The notes beneath the pieces were generated by a model. It saw only the letters and a list, made by a program, of their open reading frames with translations. It did no database searches and was not told the DNA's origin. From Leucaena leucocephala (Eukaryota; Streptophyta; Magnoliopsida; Fabales; Fabaceae), in the NCBI GenBank assembly GCA_037074615.1, contig CM073563.1, positions 18,336,501-18,400,500 on the forward strand: a stretch of DNA of 64,000 bases, in the 5' to 3' direction. Of this stretch, positions 34,717-47,165 are shown in pieces. Position numbers and translations under genes: made by a program. Each line of letters starts with the position of its first letter. Position 1 is the stretch's first letter.

Positions 34717-34907
34717 TGTAGAGATATTAGAGATATTATGAGATATGTAAATATCCTATAATTAGTATATAGGATAAGATATAATATTATTTTATTAGTA
34801 TTTAGGATTTTCTATTTTATCTAGGTTTATCTAGAATTCTCTATTGTATTTATAAATATCCCTTCTGACTATCAATAAAGTGCAAGCATTATTCATTTGA
34901 AATAACA
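34717..34907 (+). repeat. 5' LTR of the decayed copia element (191 bp)
   Basis: It is bounded by TG and CA and followed immediately by the primer-binding site. It is the inverted relative of the TGTT...TACA ends of the copy at 569-5674. Confidence 0.75.
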
Positions 34908-37900
34908 TGGTACTAGAGCCATCCACCCCTTTCGTCCCTTGGTGCATAAGCATTGCCGCCACTCTGCTTTGCGATTTGAAATCGCCATCCAGACTTATTG
35001 CCATACATAGTGTTTGAGGCCTTGTTTCTGTTTGGTCGTGGGCCCTGTTCCTTTTGTTTGGCCGTGGGCCTTTTAGTTTTTTACTTTTATTTGTAGGCTT
35101 ATGTAGGATGCCACGTGTTCTTTGTCTCTAGTGTGACAATTTAGTTGTGCCTACAACATCGTTTGCTTTTGATTTGATCTTTGATGGCTGCACCCAAAAC
35201 TATCACAATTTATGAGATGATTCCAGTAGTCTCTAATATTACTGAATACAAATTAACTTGGAGAAATTCTCTTGATTGGAGTAAATCTATTCGTATTTAT
35301 TTTTGAAGTATTGAGAAAGAAGATCATTTGATCGATGATCCCCCAGACAAGAAAGATACCTCTCGCAAGTTATGGTTAAGGGATGATGCACGACTCCTTT
35401 TACAAATTCGTAACTCTATTGATAGTGAGATCATGCCTTCTATTACTTATTGTGAATTTGTTAAAGAACTAATGGACTACTTAGTAATCTTATACTCAAG
35501 CAAGAATAATATCTCTCGAATATACGAGGTTTGCAAATCTTTCCATCGAGCAGAGATGCCAAATGACTGTCCCCTTACAGCCTTTTTTATGGATTTTAAA
35601 TGAATGTATGAAGAACTAAATGCTCTCATGCCTATTTCTAATGAGATGAAGGTTAATGTGTCCCACCGAGAGCAGATGGCTACCATGAGTTTTCTTACTG
35701 CACTTCCACCTCTATTTGCAGCTGCTCTTTCTCAAATTTTATCTGGAGCTTAGCTCCCCTCTCTTGAAGAAGCTTTTCTCAAGTACTGAGAACAGAACAA
35801 ACCTCTTTACAGGCCCTTACTGAGTTTATTAGTGCGTTGCTCAGTTGCAGTCAGACGGATAATTGTGGGCTACCTAATCGTCATAGTTCTACACCGGGGG
35901 CCCCTAATCAGGGATCAAAGGACGTGATCTGTTACTACTATAAGGAACTGGATCATACGAAACGTACGTGCCGTAAACTTTAAAACAAACAAAATTGACA
36001 AAACTCTACACATGTAGCCATCACGACCAATGACACGATTACTATTTCCGCTGCCGAATATGCTCAGTTAAAGTCTGTCAATCCCCCTATGAGTGTTGGT
36101 ATTACAATAGGTAATAAGGCTACTACTCTTGTCTCTTCTTCCTTCAAATGGATAATATACTCTGGTGCCACTGATCATATGACAGATAACCGCTATCTTT
36201 TCTGCACTTATAATTCTTTTGCTAACCCTTCAGATATCACCATTGCGGACAGTTTCCAATCCCATGTTCTTGGTTCTGGCATTATTAACCCTAACTTTTC
36301 TATTCATTTAGAATATGTGCTCAATGTCCCTAACCTTACATTTAACCTTTTATCCCCTAGTAAATTTACTCGTCAATTAAACTGTTCGGTCTCACTTTTT
36401 CCTAACCATTGCTTGATACATGATCTTTTGACAAAGAAGATTATTGATAAGGGTTATGAATCTGGCGGTCATTACTATCTTGATGATTAGGGGTCTCGTG
36501 CGATGGCTTATACTAGTGGTGTCACTCCTTTTGAAGTACATTGTCGTTTGGGTCATTTATCTTTATCATCTCTGAAAAAGGTTTATCCTCAGTTTCAGTA
36601 TTTGTTGTCCTTAGATTGTGAATCATGTCAGTTTGCTAAACATCATCGTCTTCCTTTAGTATCTCAAGTCAATAAACGGGCTTTGTCTCCTTTTGAGTTG
36701 GTACACTATGATATTTGGGGACTGTGTCCAGTTGAGTCTAAAACTGGTTTTAATTACTTTGTTGCATTTGTTGATGATTATTCCTGTACCACTTGGTTAT
36801 ATTTGATGAAAAATTGTTGAATTATTCTCTCATTTTTGTGCTTTTACTGCCAAAATTAAAAATCAATTTAATTCGTCTATACATACTTTGCGTAGTAATA
36901 ATGTTAAAGAATATTTTTTGAATCATTTCACTCATTTATGCTTCAAAATGGAATTCTACATCAATCTTCTTGTATGGATACACCAGCTTATAATGGTGTT
37001 GCTGAAAGAAAAAATTGCCACTTATTATAAGTAGTTTGTGCCCTTTTATTTCAAATGCATGTTCCAAAACTTTTTTGGGCAGATGCAGTCTTTACTGCTT
37101 GCTTTCTCATTAATCGCATGCCCTCCTCTGTTCTTGTTGGTCACATTCCATAGATCACTCTTTTTCCCTCCAAACTTTTATTTCCCATTAATCCTAAGAT
37201 TTTTGGATGTGTGTGCTTTGTTTGAGATGTGCGCCCGACTGTCTCTAAATTAGACCCTAAGTCCCTCAAGTGTATTTTCGTTGGCTACTATCGTGTTCAA
37301 AAGGGTTATCAATGTTTCTCTCATACTCTTAATCGTTATCTAGTTTCTACGGATGTCACTTTTTAGGAATCTTTTGCATATTTTCCTTCTAACATTTCAG
37401 CTCCTCCTTCTCCACCTACGGAGGAAGATACTCTCCCGGTATATTCTATTACTCACTCACCATCACCGGCCTCAACTCATGTACATGCACCTGGTCAACC
37501 ACCTTTGTCTTGGGTTTATACCAGACGTTTGAAGGAAAACATTACTACTCTTTTGCCATATTTGATCCCGCTATTATCTACTTCATCATCAGATCCTACA
37601 GAAAGCATTACTCACCCTGAGCCTGACCTAGTCCCTGAATCTGATATACCTCCTATTCCGGATTCAGATCCCTCCCTTGATTTGCTCATTGCCCTCCGCA
37701 GAGGTAAATGTACTTGTACATATCCTATTTCTTCTTTTGTTTCATATAACCGCCTCTCCTCTACTTCTCGTGCCTTCATTGCCTCTTTAGACACTATCTT
37801 AGTACCTCAGTCTATTCTTGAAGCCTTGTCCCACCTGGGTTAGTGTACTACTATGGAAGAGAAAATGGCGGCCCTTGATCGTGCTGGTACATGGACCTTA

Positions 37901-38680
37901 GTGGATTTACCAGCAGGAAAGAAAGCTATTGGATGTAGATGGGTGTTAAATCTTAAAAAGAAAGATGATGGCACTCTTGAACGTCTTAAAACTCGCCTTG
38001 TTGCTAAAGGCTATACTCAAAAGAATGGTGTTGACTATTCTAAGACATTTTCCCCTGTAGCCAAACTCTCATATGTTCATCTCTTTATCTCTTTGGCTGC
38101 TACTTATAGTTGGAATCTCTCTCAACTAGATATCAAAAATGACTTCTTACATGGTGATCTTCTTGAAGAATTGTACATGGAGAAACCATCCGGTTTTATT
38201 GCTCAGGGGGAGCGGGGTAAAGTGTGTCGTCTTAAGAGATCTTTATATGGCTTGAAGCAAAGTCCTCGGGCATGGTTTGACAAATTCAGTACTGTTATAA
38301 AGGATTTTGGCTTATACTAGAGTAAGTGTGATCATTTTGTGTTCTATCAGAGAACAAGTGCTAGTATGATTCTACTAGTTGTATATGTTGATGATATTGT
38401 GATTAATGGGAGTAATGCCTCGTGGATCTCATCACTCAAATCATTCCTTAACTCTCATTTTCAAACAAAGGATCTGGGTTCATTAAAGCACTTCTTGAAG
38501 ATTGAAGTCATGAGGAGTAAGAAGAGCATCCTATTGACTCGGAGAAAATATGTCATTGATTTGCTAAAAGAAGCTGAAAAATTAGGAGCTGCCCCAACTA
38601 GCCTTCCTATGATTTACAATCCATTACTTGATGCTGATAGTAGTATACCATCTGAAAATTCTGTTGAAGCTGCCAAATAA
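34717..38680 (+). mobile_element. Decayed, 3'-truncated copia retrotransposon
   Basis: The 5' LTR at 34717-34907 begins TGTAGAGATATT and ends AAATAACA. It is followed by a primer-binding site TGGTACTAGAGCC (one transposition from the canonical form). Coding remnants then follow in order: gag from ATG 35184, a CCHC-like region near 35935, protease as YSGATDHM (36150), integrase HCRLGHLSLSSLKK (36540), and reverse transcriptase with LYGLKQSPRAW (38245) and YVDDIV (38385). The sequence stops matching after VEAAK at about 38678, so RNase H and the 3' LTR are missing. There are many in-frame stops (for example 35305 and 36488) and frameshifts. The protein is clearly of the same family as the element at 569-5674, but the copy is much older. 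Confidence 0.9.
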
Positions 38681-40282
38681 CACTAAGAAATGCAATTAAT
38701 TACATTGGCCCGGGCATAGCATTTTCCACTGGGGATAGTGATTTTAACTGTAGAGAAAATTTTAGAAAACTGAAGGTATTTGGCGGAAGAAGATCCATAC
38801 TTAGATAAGGCTATGATGTAATGAAGTTCTGAATTTTAATTCTCCCTCTCTATTATATTCTTTTTACCTCTATTATGTTTCTACATATCATGCTTTTGAT
38901 GAGCTAAATATAAGGGTTTTCTTCTGTTTTGTCGTCATTCTTGAGACTTTTCACATATGTTCAAAATTCACACTTTGAAGTTTGATCTAGTCATTGTGTT
39001 CTGTCAGAAATATTTCTGAACAATTCTAGCTGGTTTGTATCTATGGAATGAAAGAGACTCCAAACAAATGAGAAATTTTGATGTAACAAAAAACAAATGA
39101 GAAATTTTGAATTCTACGAGTGGCTTGGGCAAAGATTGATATTTTCTGGCAAAGAAAATTTGCATATTGCGTGATATCACTTGCTGCACACTGCACAGGG
39201 ATCCCATTGGCAAACATGGCAACGGTGGCTTAATTGGAGTGGAGCATTCAAAGCAAAGCCTAGGATGAAACAAAGGTGGCCCCAATATCCCAAACCCCTA
39301 ACTCATGAAATGATTTCTTCTTTCTTCTTCTTCCACCCTTCTTCTTTTTAACCTGGGCCCACATATCAGCATGCCATCTTTTGTGGGACCCTCGCTAAAT
39401 GACATCCACCCACCCATGAAATCCATTTTTCATAGGGTAGAAGTGGAAGGTGCAACCGATACGACCCCACCATGTTAAATAATTTACACACACACACACA
39501 TATAATATGAAACATCTCTTCCTAGTTGGAATAGAGGAAAAATAATTTGATTTCTTTAAATAGTTATTTTTTAACATATCCATTTATTAGATGTAATCTA
39601 TTTAAAGTATAATTATGTGTTAAATATGGATATCTCTGAATTTAAACTTCGATTTATCATATAGTAAGAAAGTAATATATTCTATTATACATTACTTTTG
39701 GTAGTTCTTAATTGATCTCAAATTAGATAATTTGAATATCGTGGACCAAAAAATTGCGTTGTGACATGTGAGAGTTGTCCCTCCTATTAACTCGATGATG
39801 TTTGAATGTGATTTAATTTAAATATTTAATAATACAGGATATAAGATAATTATTATATATAAAAATAAATACATTGAAAGTCCCAAAAAGAGAAACAGTT
39901 GGTAACCATAAAGGAAGAAAAAAAACAGAAAAAGGAAAAGCTGAAATTTGAATTCTGCCTCATATGTTACTGGTTTGCTTTTTTAGATTGAACAACATAT
40001 TATGATAACCATTGCAATTATTTAGTCCCCCACACATATAACCAAGGAAATAAATTCAAACCACTAAAGTGATCCCATTTTTAGAATGCCAACACCAAAC
40101 ATCCACTTTTCTCCCTTCCCTTCCGTTGACAGACTCACTCTATCTCCTCCATTTCTTCAATTCTCACCTATCCCTCTCTTTATGCATCTTTTGGCTGTAT
40201 ATATATGATTTTTCCATGTAAATTACACCTAAATGATTCACCATCAGACACATGAAATGATTTATATTTTATTATTTTTAAT
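38681..40282. other. Intergenic, no gene supported
   Basis: AT-rich sequence downstream of the truncated copia. Short open frames such as 39004-39285 (minus) have no recognised features. Confidence 0.45.
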
Positions 40283-40594
40283 TTAAAAGGGCATGCACTA
40301 ATAACTTGAGAGCATAAGTAATATCAAATCCTCCACCTCCCATATATAAAGAAATTTTTATTAAAAGGGCATGCACTAATAACTTGAGAGCATAAGTAAT
40401 ATCAAATCCTCCACCTCCCATATATAAAGAAATTTTTATTAAAAGGGCATGCACTAATAACTTGAGAGCATAAGTAATATCAAATCCTCCACCTCCCATA
40501 TATAAAGAAATTTTTATTAAAAGGGCATGCACTAATAACTTGAGAGCATAAGTAATATCAAATCCTCCACCTCCCATATATAAAGAAATTTTTA
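40283..40594. repeat. Four 78-bp tandem repeats
   Basis: Units start at 40283, 40361, 40439 and 40517, each with TTAAAAGGGCATGCACTAA near its start and CCATATATAAAG near its end. They appear identical apart from the array edges. Because 78 is a multiple of three and one minus frame is open, the array reads as a 26-residue peptide repeated four times, but no supporting gene structure is visible. It contains a GCATGC palindrome and a TATATAAA box in each unit. Confidence 0.95.
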
Positions 40595-40833
40595 TGCTAC
40601 TGGACTACAAAGCTATTATCATTAATTTTTCATTTGGAAAGGTCTTACCCATCTAAATTTGGTCTAAGCAATTCATAATATATTATATTCCCAACACATG
40701 TCCAAAAAATATGCAAGGAATCTATTTTTTTTTGTTAAAAAAAAAAGTCCTCTTTGCTTTACGATATATTTGTTTCCACAACTTGTACATAAATAGAGAG
40801 CCGTTTGCCATCATTTGAGCACAAGAAATTAAA

Positions 40834-41961
40834 ATGAGTAGTGAGCTTCACTCCCTACCTAATTACTCTACTCCTCCTAGCTTCAGCTTCATCAATGGAT
40901 CTTCCCTTTGGGATTATCACAGTATTGGAGTTCTCAACGCAGACAAAATGTCTTTCGGTACCCACCCTTTTCTTTCTCTCTTTATCTTTCTTTTCCATGT
41001 TCTTATTTATATGAATGAAAGAATGAATTAATGCTCACAATGATTGCTCTGATATATGTTGAATCATATGTATGCATAGTTATGGGTGAACTTGCACCAT
41101 ACTTCTCATCATCATCTCTAGAACTCTCAGATTTCTCATCTGGCTACTTGGAAGATGCTTTGCTTGAGTTCACTCATCAACATTCCAAACGTCGTCGCTT
41201 GCTTCCATTCCTGGATCATGAACCACCAAGCAACAGTCCCTTCATTGATATTGGACTTGGAAAGGTACCTATATCGTTAAAGATGATATTCTAATTCCTG
41301 TTTATCAGTTTGAAATTCTTTTCTTCCTGAAAACTTATACAGAAACCCACACACTTACAGAGCTTCTGGAATTTCAACCCTATATCTCTCCAGCCAGCAG
41401 AGAATTTGTATTGCACGAATCAGATAGAAAGCGTCAGAGAGTTTTCAGGTAACTTCAATAATTTTCCTAAGTTTAATTCTTTAGTCTTGTTGCATTCATT
41501 GGATGATGATAGTTTTAAGTCAAAGAACTTTCATTATTGAGAATTCAAACACCAAAAGACAGAGGGTACATGCATTTACTGTGGTTAGTAATTATGTCGG
41601 AAGTGGGTTACAGTCACAGAGAAAGAAAAAGAAAGAAAATACTGTCATGAAGAAAACTTTAATTAAGTACGATTTTTTTTAAATATTTAATTGACATAAA
41701 TATATGATTGTAGATGAGTATGGAAGAACATGTATGAGCAGTATCAACGAGGAAGCAAGCAACATCCTAGCAGAAACTGGGACACCAGAAGAGACAACAG
41801 TATTTGCATCTGAATCTCCAGATTCATCCTTATCTTCCTACAGCAAAAATCCAATAATTGCATCTAAAGCCACAGCTGGTATATTATACTTCATTTTCTT
41901 CTTCTTTTTCTGAGGTTAAAGCCTGGAGATTGATGAGTATCATATTTCGATTCTTTTTACT

Positions 41962-41992
<31 letters not shown>

Positions 41993-42317
41993 CGTGTAAT
42001 GTGATCTAATTTTATGCTATGTGGGACTTGTTTTTGCAGAAAGTGACAAAAGAAAGAAGAGGGTGATAACAAAAGTGGCATATCCATTTGCGTTAGTGAA
42101 GCCAGGAGGGAGAGAGGGTGATGTGACATTGAATGATATAAACAAGAGGATCTTGATGCGTCCCACAAGACCAGTCAGGCATCCCGTCGGAGACTTTGCA
42201 TGTCGGCCATGCGTGTCGGCGGAGGGTCCCGGACTTTCAGGCAAAGAGGTGGTGGCCTTCACCAGGATTCACACCCAAGGAAGAGGTACCATCACCATTA
42301 TAAGAACCAAAGGTTGA
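40834..42317 (+). CDS. XRI1: XRI1-like protein (X-ray induced transcript 1)
   Basis: Plant-specific nuclear protein; Arabidopsis XRI1 is induced by ionising radiation and needed for meiotic DNA repair. Five exons: 40834-40957, 41080-41264, 41343-41448, 41714-41878 and 42040-42317. They join in phase to 858 nt, 285 aa, close to the family length. The conserved C-terminal block is clear: YPFALVKPGG, GDVTLNDINKRILM, PTRPVRHPVGDFACRP, GPGLSGKEVVAFTRI and GRGTITIIRTKG. The N-terminus MSSELHSLPNYSTPPSF with LWDYHSIGVLNADKMSF, and the ALLEFTHQHSKRRRLLPF helix, also fit. The basic stretches KRRR and KRKKR are possible nuclear-localisation signals. All introns are GT-AG. A weak TATA-like ATAAATAGAG lies about 45 bp upstream of the ATG. 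Confidence 0.9.
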
Positions 42318-42625
42318 GAAACTCTCTCTTGGCTGGCTTATTTGGAGCAGCTTTTGGGCCTTGCTTTGTTTTCACAACAAGAAGACACGTTTTCTCATGC
42401 GTCGCAGGGGTCTAAAATGAGCTATACTATTCATGACTCGTAAACAGTATAGCTGATCATGCGCTATTAAAGAAAGAAACTTTGAAGAAGGTTCCTATGC
42501 AAGAAATTTAAGCTGGGAAATCGAATTCGGATGAACTTCCAATTGTATATGGAGAAATGTATAGTATGTATGATAAAGTATTGTATAAAATAGCTTAACT
42601 TGTCCATTCATTCGTTACATATTAT

Positions 42626-43082
42626 TACTCCTATGGTCTTATTTATTATAAAGTATTTTTCAATATATTTTATCAGAATTAAGAAAGTCCTTAAATTTTA
42701 TTAGCTCTATCTTAACATTTAATAATTTTTCAATTTTATCTCTATTTAATATATACATATATGTATTTTTCAAGAGTACAAAGTTTACATAGTAATAATT
42801 GAAGGGCAAAATTGTATATTCATGTTAAAAATCTAATGATATGACTTACCCTTTTGGCCCTATTTATAAATAACTTTTAGCATATTTTGTGCAGACCAAA
42901 AAAAATATTAAACCTCATTAATTAAACTATAAAATTTAATAACTTTTTAATTTTATCCCTATTCAATATAAATTATACTCAGTGAGAATAAAGTCAACAT
43001 AAATAAATTAAGAAATTAAGGATATAATTATACATTCATATGAAAAAATTCTCCCTACCCTATAATTAGGACCGAAGGAGTA
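42626..43082. mobile_element. Stowaway-like MITE
   Basis: The left end TACTCCTATGGTCTTA and the right end TAGGACCGAAGGAGTA are imperfect terminal inverted repeats with TA at the borders. The interior is AT-rich, about 457 bp, and contains two similar halves, which suggests an internal duplication. No coding frame. Confidence 0.65.
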
Positions 43083-45600
43083 TAAATAGGACAAAAAGAA
43101 CCTTCTGTCTCTATCTTATAAATAGAATTAGAATAATATTATCAAATCAATTAGTCTTGAATAAATCTGATATCTTTACTAATTCAATAATGGTTAGCTT
43201 GAAATTAAGCTGTACATATTTTGGAGGAATATTGATAAGGTCCAACATGAAAACTGTTTGAGGTGAAGTGATAGCATTGTAGTCTGGCTAGTACGAGGAA
43301 AAAAGAAAGAGTAAAAGAGGAAATTGCAGAAAATAAACGTATAAGAAGAAGGAAAGATAAATAAAAAGAAAAGAGAAATGTGTTGAGAAATGAGATTGGC
43401 ATTGTTTTAGGGCTTTTGGTACTTGACAAAGACATCCCATGAGATGGCAATATCTCTAGAATCCCACTTTTTCTCTTTGATAAGGGTCTCAACTCTCAAG
43501 ATTCGCACCAACTGTTTAACCTAAATTTGTGTGAACAAATAGGAACAAAGTTAACGACAAATATAATAGAACGTAACATCACAATGAAGTCTCAATACGG
43601 AGGAGTGTAATATCCAAAAAATTCTATAATAAATAAGTAATATGTAATGATAAATTTTTATATAAGAAATTACAACGGGTGACTTGTTATTATGACTTTT
43701 TGTTGATTATATTCCTTCTTTAAAACCTTTAATGATTTCTTCAAAATATACTTCAAATGTATTTCATGTATAAGCAAACGGTCCTTGTTTCTTTTTTAAC
43801 AGTGAAAATTACAAATCAAGATCTAAAATATAGCGAGTAAATTGTGGTTTATTCATCTGGTTTTACTAGTTCTGGAATGATGAAACATTGAAGTAATAAC
43901 TACATTCATGACTCTCTGAATTATACAGCTCTGTGTGTGTTTTGATTTCAGGGACTTCAACGTAACATCGATCATTAAAATTAAATTCAGAAGATTCGTT
44001 TTGAATAGTAATGATGATGGCTTTAACAAAAGGAAGTAGTTAATAGGCAAACATTCTTCGGTTCTTGTCTTTTTAAATGAACCGTAGAATACACTCCAAC
44101 TAAGAAAAGCGAAAAGAAAAGAACACTAAAGAATCTAAAGATGATACAGTTAAAGTTAATGACCAGCTCAAAAGGCTACAATTGACTTTTGCTTGCTTGC
44201 TTACTAACTTACAGTAACCTATAATAACCCCCCACAGTTTTAACTTCGCCTAAAAATTTGTTTTACCTTATTGTCACCATTCACCTCATTTAATACTTTT
44301 AAGGGTAAAAACTAAAAAAGCTTTTACAAGAATCAAATTTGTAAAAGTGGTAGCTAATTATCTATAGATTAAAATAATCAAGAAACTAAAACCATGCATG
44401 GAGAACTCTCTATGCATGCCACACTTTTCTAGATAGCTGATCGTATGTTTTATTTTAAAAGCAAATTATTCTTTGGACAAGAAGGGTGATATATATGCAT
44501 GTACGTATATTAAATCGGGAACCGATTTAGGTGCTCATTGCAAACTTCATCAGGTCTGAACTTGTTCCAACCAAGACTTGTTAACTCGATAAGGTTTTGA
44601 TTGTGAGCATATTTGAGTGGCCACTAAATAACAAGAATATGAGACAAATGGGTGAGCCAGAGAATGGTGCATGCATGTGCGGCAATGTATTGTGAATCTC
44701 ATGAACTAACCCCTCAATCATTAGTCAATATTCCATACTAATTAATGGAGTTGTTATTACTTTAAGGGCTTATAATTATACACACACACATATTCGTCAT
44801 GCACCAAATCATATCATCAAGTCAAACCCTTGAGATTTCAAAGCACGCACATTTGAAGACAGTATCTGACATGGGCCCCGTTCACCACAAAGTCACTAAT
44901 GAGCCAGTATCAAATCAATAGCTATATATATATATATATATATATAGATTTATATTTATCGATGACATTATGACTTAGTAACATGTAAAATAAATTTCCC
45001 TGTAAGAAGTCGTGGGTTTAACTTTAGGTGATTAGTGCCTCCTCCTCCTCCTTTTTTACAAAACAAGAAAGTCAGCAGGCATATAGTTTCTTCTATAACT
45101 CCCTTTCTTCTTCTTCTTTTAAATCTAATTTCAGTGCACTAGTAATTTATAAGCAATAGTGGCAAACTTGGCCTAATTCACTAGATAGTGAGTGAGAACA
45201 CTTGTGGGGAACACATTGACAGCTGCACTGGGCAAAAGTGAGTGTCAGCAATATTTGAGCTTTTATTTTTTATCATTTGTGTGTGTGTGTGCATGCATGT
45301 GTTTGCGAGATGGTGGGGCTGTCACACCATGGAGATATTATTGACATGTCTATTTGACTACTACTAATGATGTTGTCTTTATTCTGCTTCTTCTTCATCT
45401 TCAACTGGCATTCTTTACTGTTACTGATCGATTACACAGCACTTCAGCTTGATTCGAATCCCATGGACAGTTTCAGTGGTTCCATGTTATCTGTTATTCT
45501 ACTTGTGTCAATGCTTATTCATATCTTAATTAACCACTATATGCCTTATTCTCTCATGCATGATCATCATGTAATTTACAATAATGCCTATATAAAAAGT
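43083..45600. other. Intergenic, no gene supported
   Basis: AT-rich sequence with short frames (43205-43492 minus, hydrophobic and unrecognised; 45367-45687 plus, overlapping the MITE). A TA microsatellite lies around 44922-44946. Nothing firm is visible. Confidence 0.45.
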
Positions 45601-45852
45601 TACTCCGGTCCTAAATATAAAGTATATTTAATTGATTTGATTATATTAAGAAAATTAATATGGTATATTTTTCCTAAAATACTATAATTATCTTTCTTAA
45701 CTCCCTCCCTCCTCCTCTTATTTGGCTATTGTTGAAGGGGTATCAATAGGGATGATTTAGAAAAAAAAATTGATAAATATAAAAAATATATTTTATATTT
45801 AAAATTAATATCAACTACCCACTTATCACCCATATTAAGAACTGGAGGAATA
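45601..45852. mobile_element. Stowaway-like MITE (252 bp)
   Basis: It opens with TACTCCGGTCCTAAATATAA and closes with TATTAAGAACTGGAGGAATA, imperfect inverted repeats with TA ends. AT-rich and non-coding. Confidence 0.6.
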
Positions 45853-46099
45853 CCATTTAAAGATTTCTATTGATTATTGGGTGTCCATGCCTGGTTAATT
45901 AAATAAAACAGGAGAGTTTTTCTCGCTAACATCTTTATCTTAGGCAAATAAAGAACTCATGTATATAGAACAACGATAATTATCTAATAATTGTGCTAAT
46001 TCACTGGAGCAGCTCATGGCAAACGTTGTTTAGTTCTTAATTTCCATTCATTCTCCTTCACGCTGCTAGATATTAAGAACCATTTCTCCGTTTCTTTGT

Positions 46100-46450
46100 T
46101 TTTTTATTCAATACTGAAATACAAAAGCTCCAAAGAGCAATTCAACAAAATCAAACAATCCCACATTCCATCATCAACGGACGGCTGCCTGTTGAAAAGA
46201 AGGTGGTAGGTGATCAAGGAAACAAAGGTTCCCTATAAAATCATGAGCCATCCTGGCAAGATGATCAGCTAAAGTATTCTCATCTCTAAAAACATGCTTA
46301 AAAAGAAATTTGCCAATTTCTTGCTATCAAAAGTATGGCATGCTCTATGATATCAATAAAAGGACGGGTGTTATCACATCCCCTAGTCAACAAATTAATT
46401 GCCTCAATGCAATCAGTAGACTTCAATTTTACTATAAACCCTATTCCAGC
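46100..46450 (-). mobile_element. LINE 3' end with RNase H-like remnant
   Basis: On the minus strand the frame reads CIEAINLLTRGCDNTRPF, then after one frameshift KHVFRDENTLADHLARMAHD and FLDHLPPSFQQAA. This pattern (HV-RE-N-ADxLA) is the RNase H-like domain at the end of plant L1 elements. An A-rich run (AATAAAAAAAC) follows at about 46100, consistent with the element's 3' tail. It is 5'-truncated and dead. Confidence 0.75.
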
Positions 46451-46468
46451 GTATAATTATAAATGACA

Positions 46469-46472
<4 letters not shown>

Positions 46473-46515
<43 letters not shown>
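46473..46515. repeat. (TA)n microsatellite
   Basis: About 21 uninterrupted TA units. Confidence 0.95.
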
Positions 46516-46518
<3 letters not shown>

Positions 46519-46897
46519 GTAAGTTATGAGACGATGTATCATACAAAGAGTAGAAACCTATGGGAACTACCCGGAATAGTTGATATCGCCCTTATTCTGA
46601 TGTCAAACTTTGTAAAATATTTAATAAAATATAATTATAAAGCACATTTAATATTATAATAACTATATCATGCTAATTATATTATACTCATACTAACCTG
46701 ATGGTATTGAATATATATTATCAACCAAGCATTAAACAATGAGGTGATTATATTATAATCATACTAATCTAAATGTCATCAACAAAATATCATCAAGCAT
46801 GACATTGAACAAATGCCATGATCAAAAGATACACCATGCCAATGTAAAAGTAGTTACAACAAAATAAAGTTTTCCTACCCAGCAACAACATGCTAAT

Positions 46898-47165
46898 CTA
46901 ATAGTCAAAAACCACCCTCATAATCCCTTGCTTACGCAACAAAAGAGGACATTGAATAATTGTACTGAGTTTGGCCACATCATTCATGAGAAAGCAATAA
47001 ATGCTAGGAATCTTCTCTTCATCACATGCACAATCTCGAATCAACTTTATAGTTTCTTCCCCTGAAATTTGTAGGGCATATCTTTCTCTGAATACTTGAT
47101 TTCCTTCACTAAGAAGCGCTGCAATAACATCCATTTTCCCTGCAATTTGAGAGATTTGTAAAGGC
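46898..47165 (-). pseudogene. Unrecognised coding-like remnant
   Basis: A minus-strand frame from ATG 47134 to 46898 reads MDVIAALLSEGNQVFRERY and ends RVVFDY. It is less biased than the surrounding AT-rich DNA, and a TTGCAG acceptor-like site precedes it. The start weakly recalls the first helix of plant ankyrin-repeat proteins, but no complete repeat follows. It could be a decayed exon or chance. Confidence 0.2.

Noticed and set aside
40278..40577. Open minus frame of 99 aa across the 78-bp repeats as a real gene
   Set aside because: It is explained by a repeat period divisible by three. There is no promoter, intron or non-repeated coding part.
40283..40594. CRISPR-like array
   Set aside because: The units are directly adjacent with no variable spacers and the context is a plant nuclear genome.
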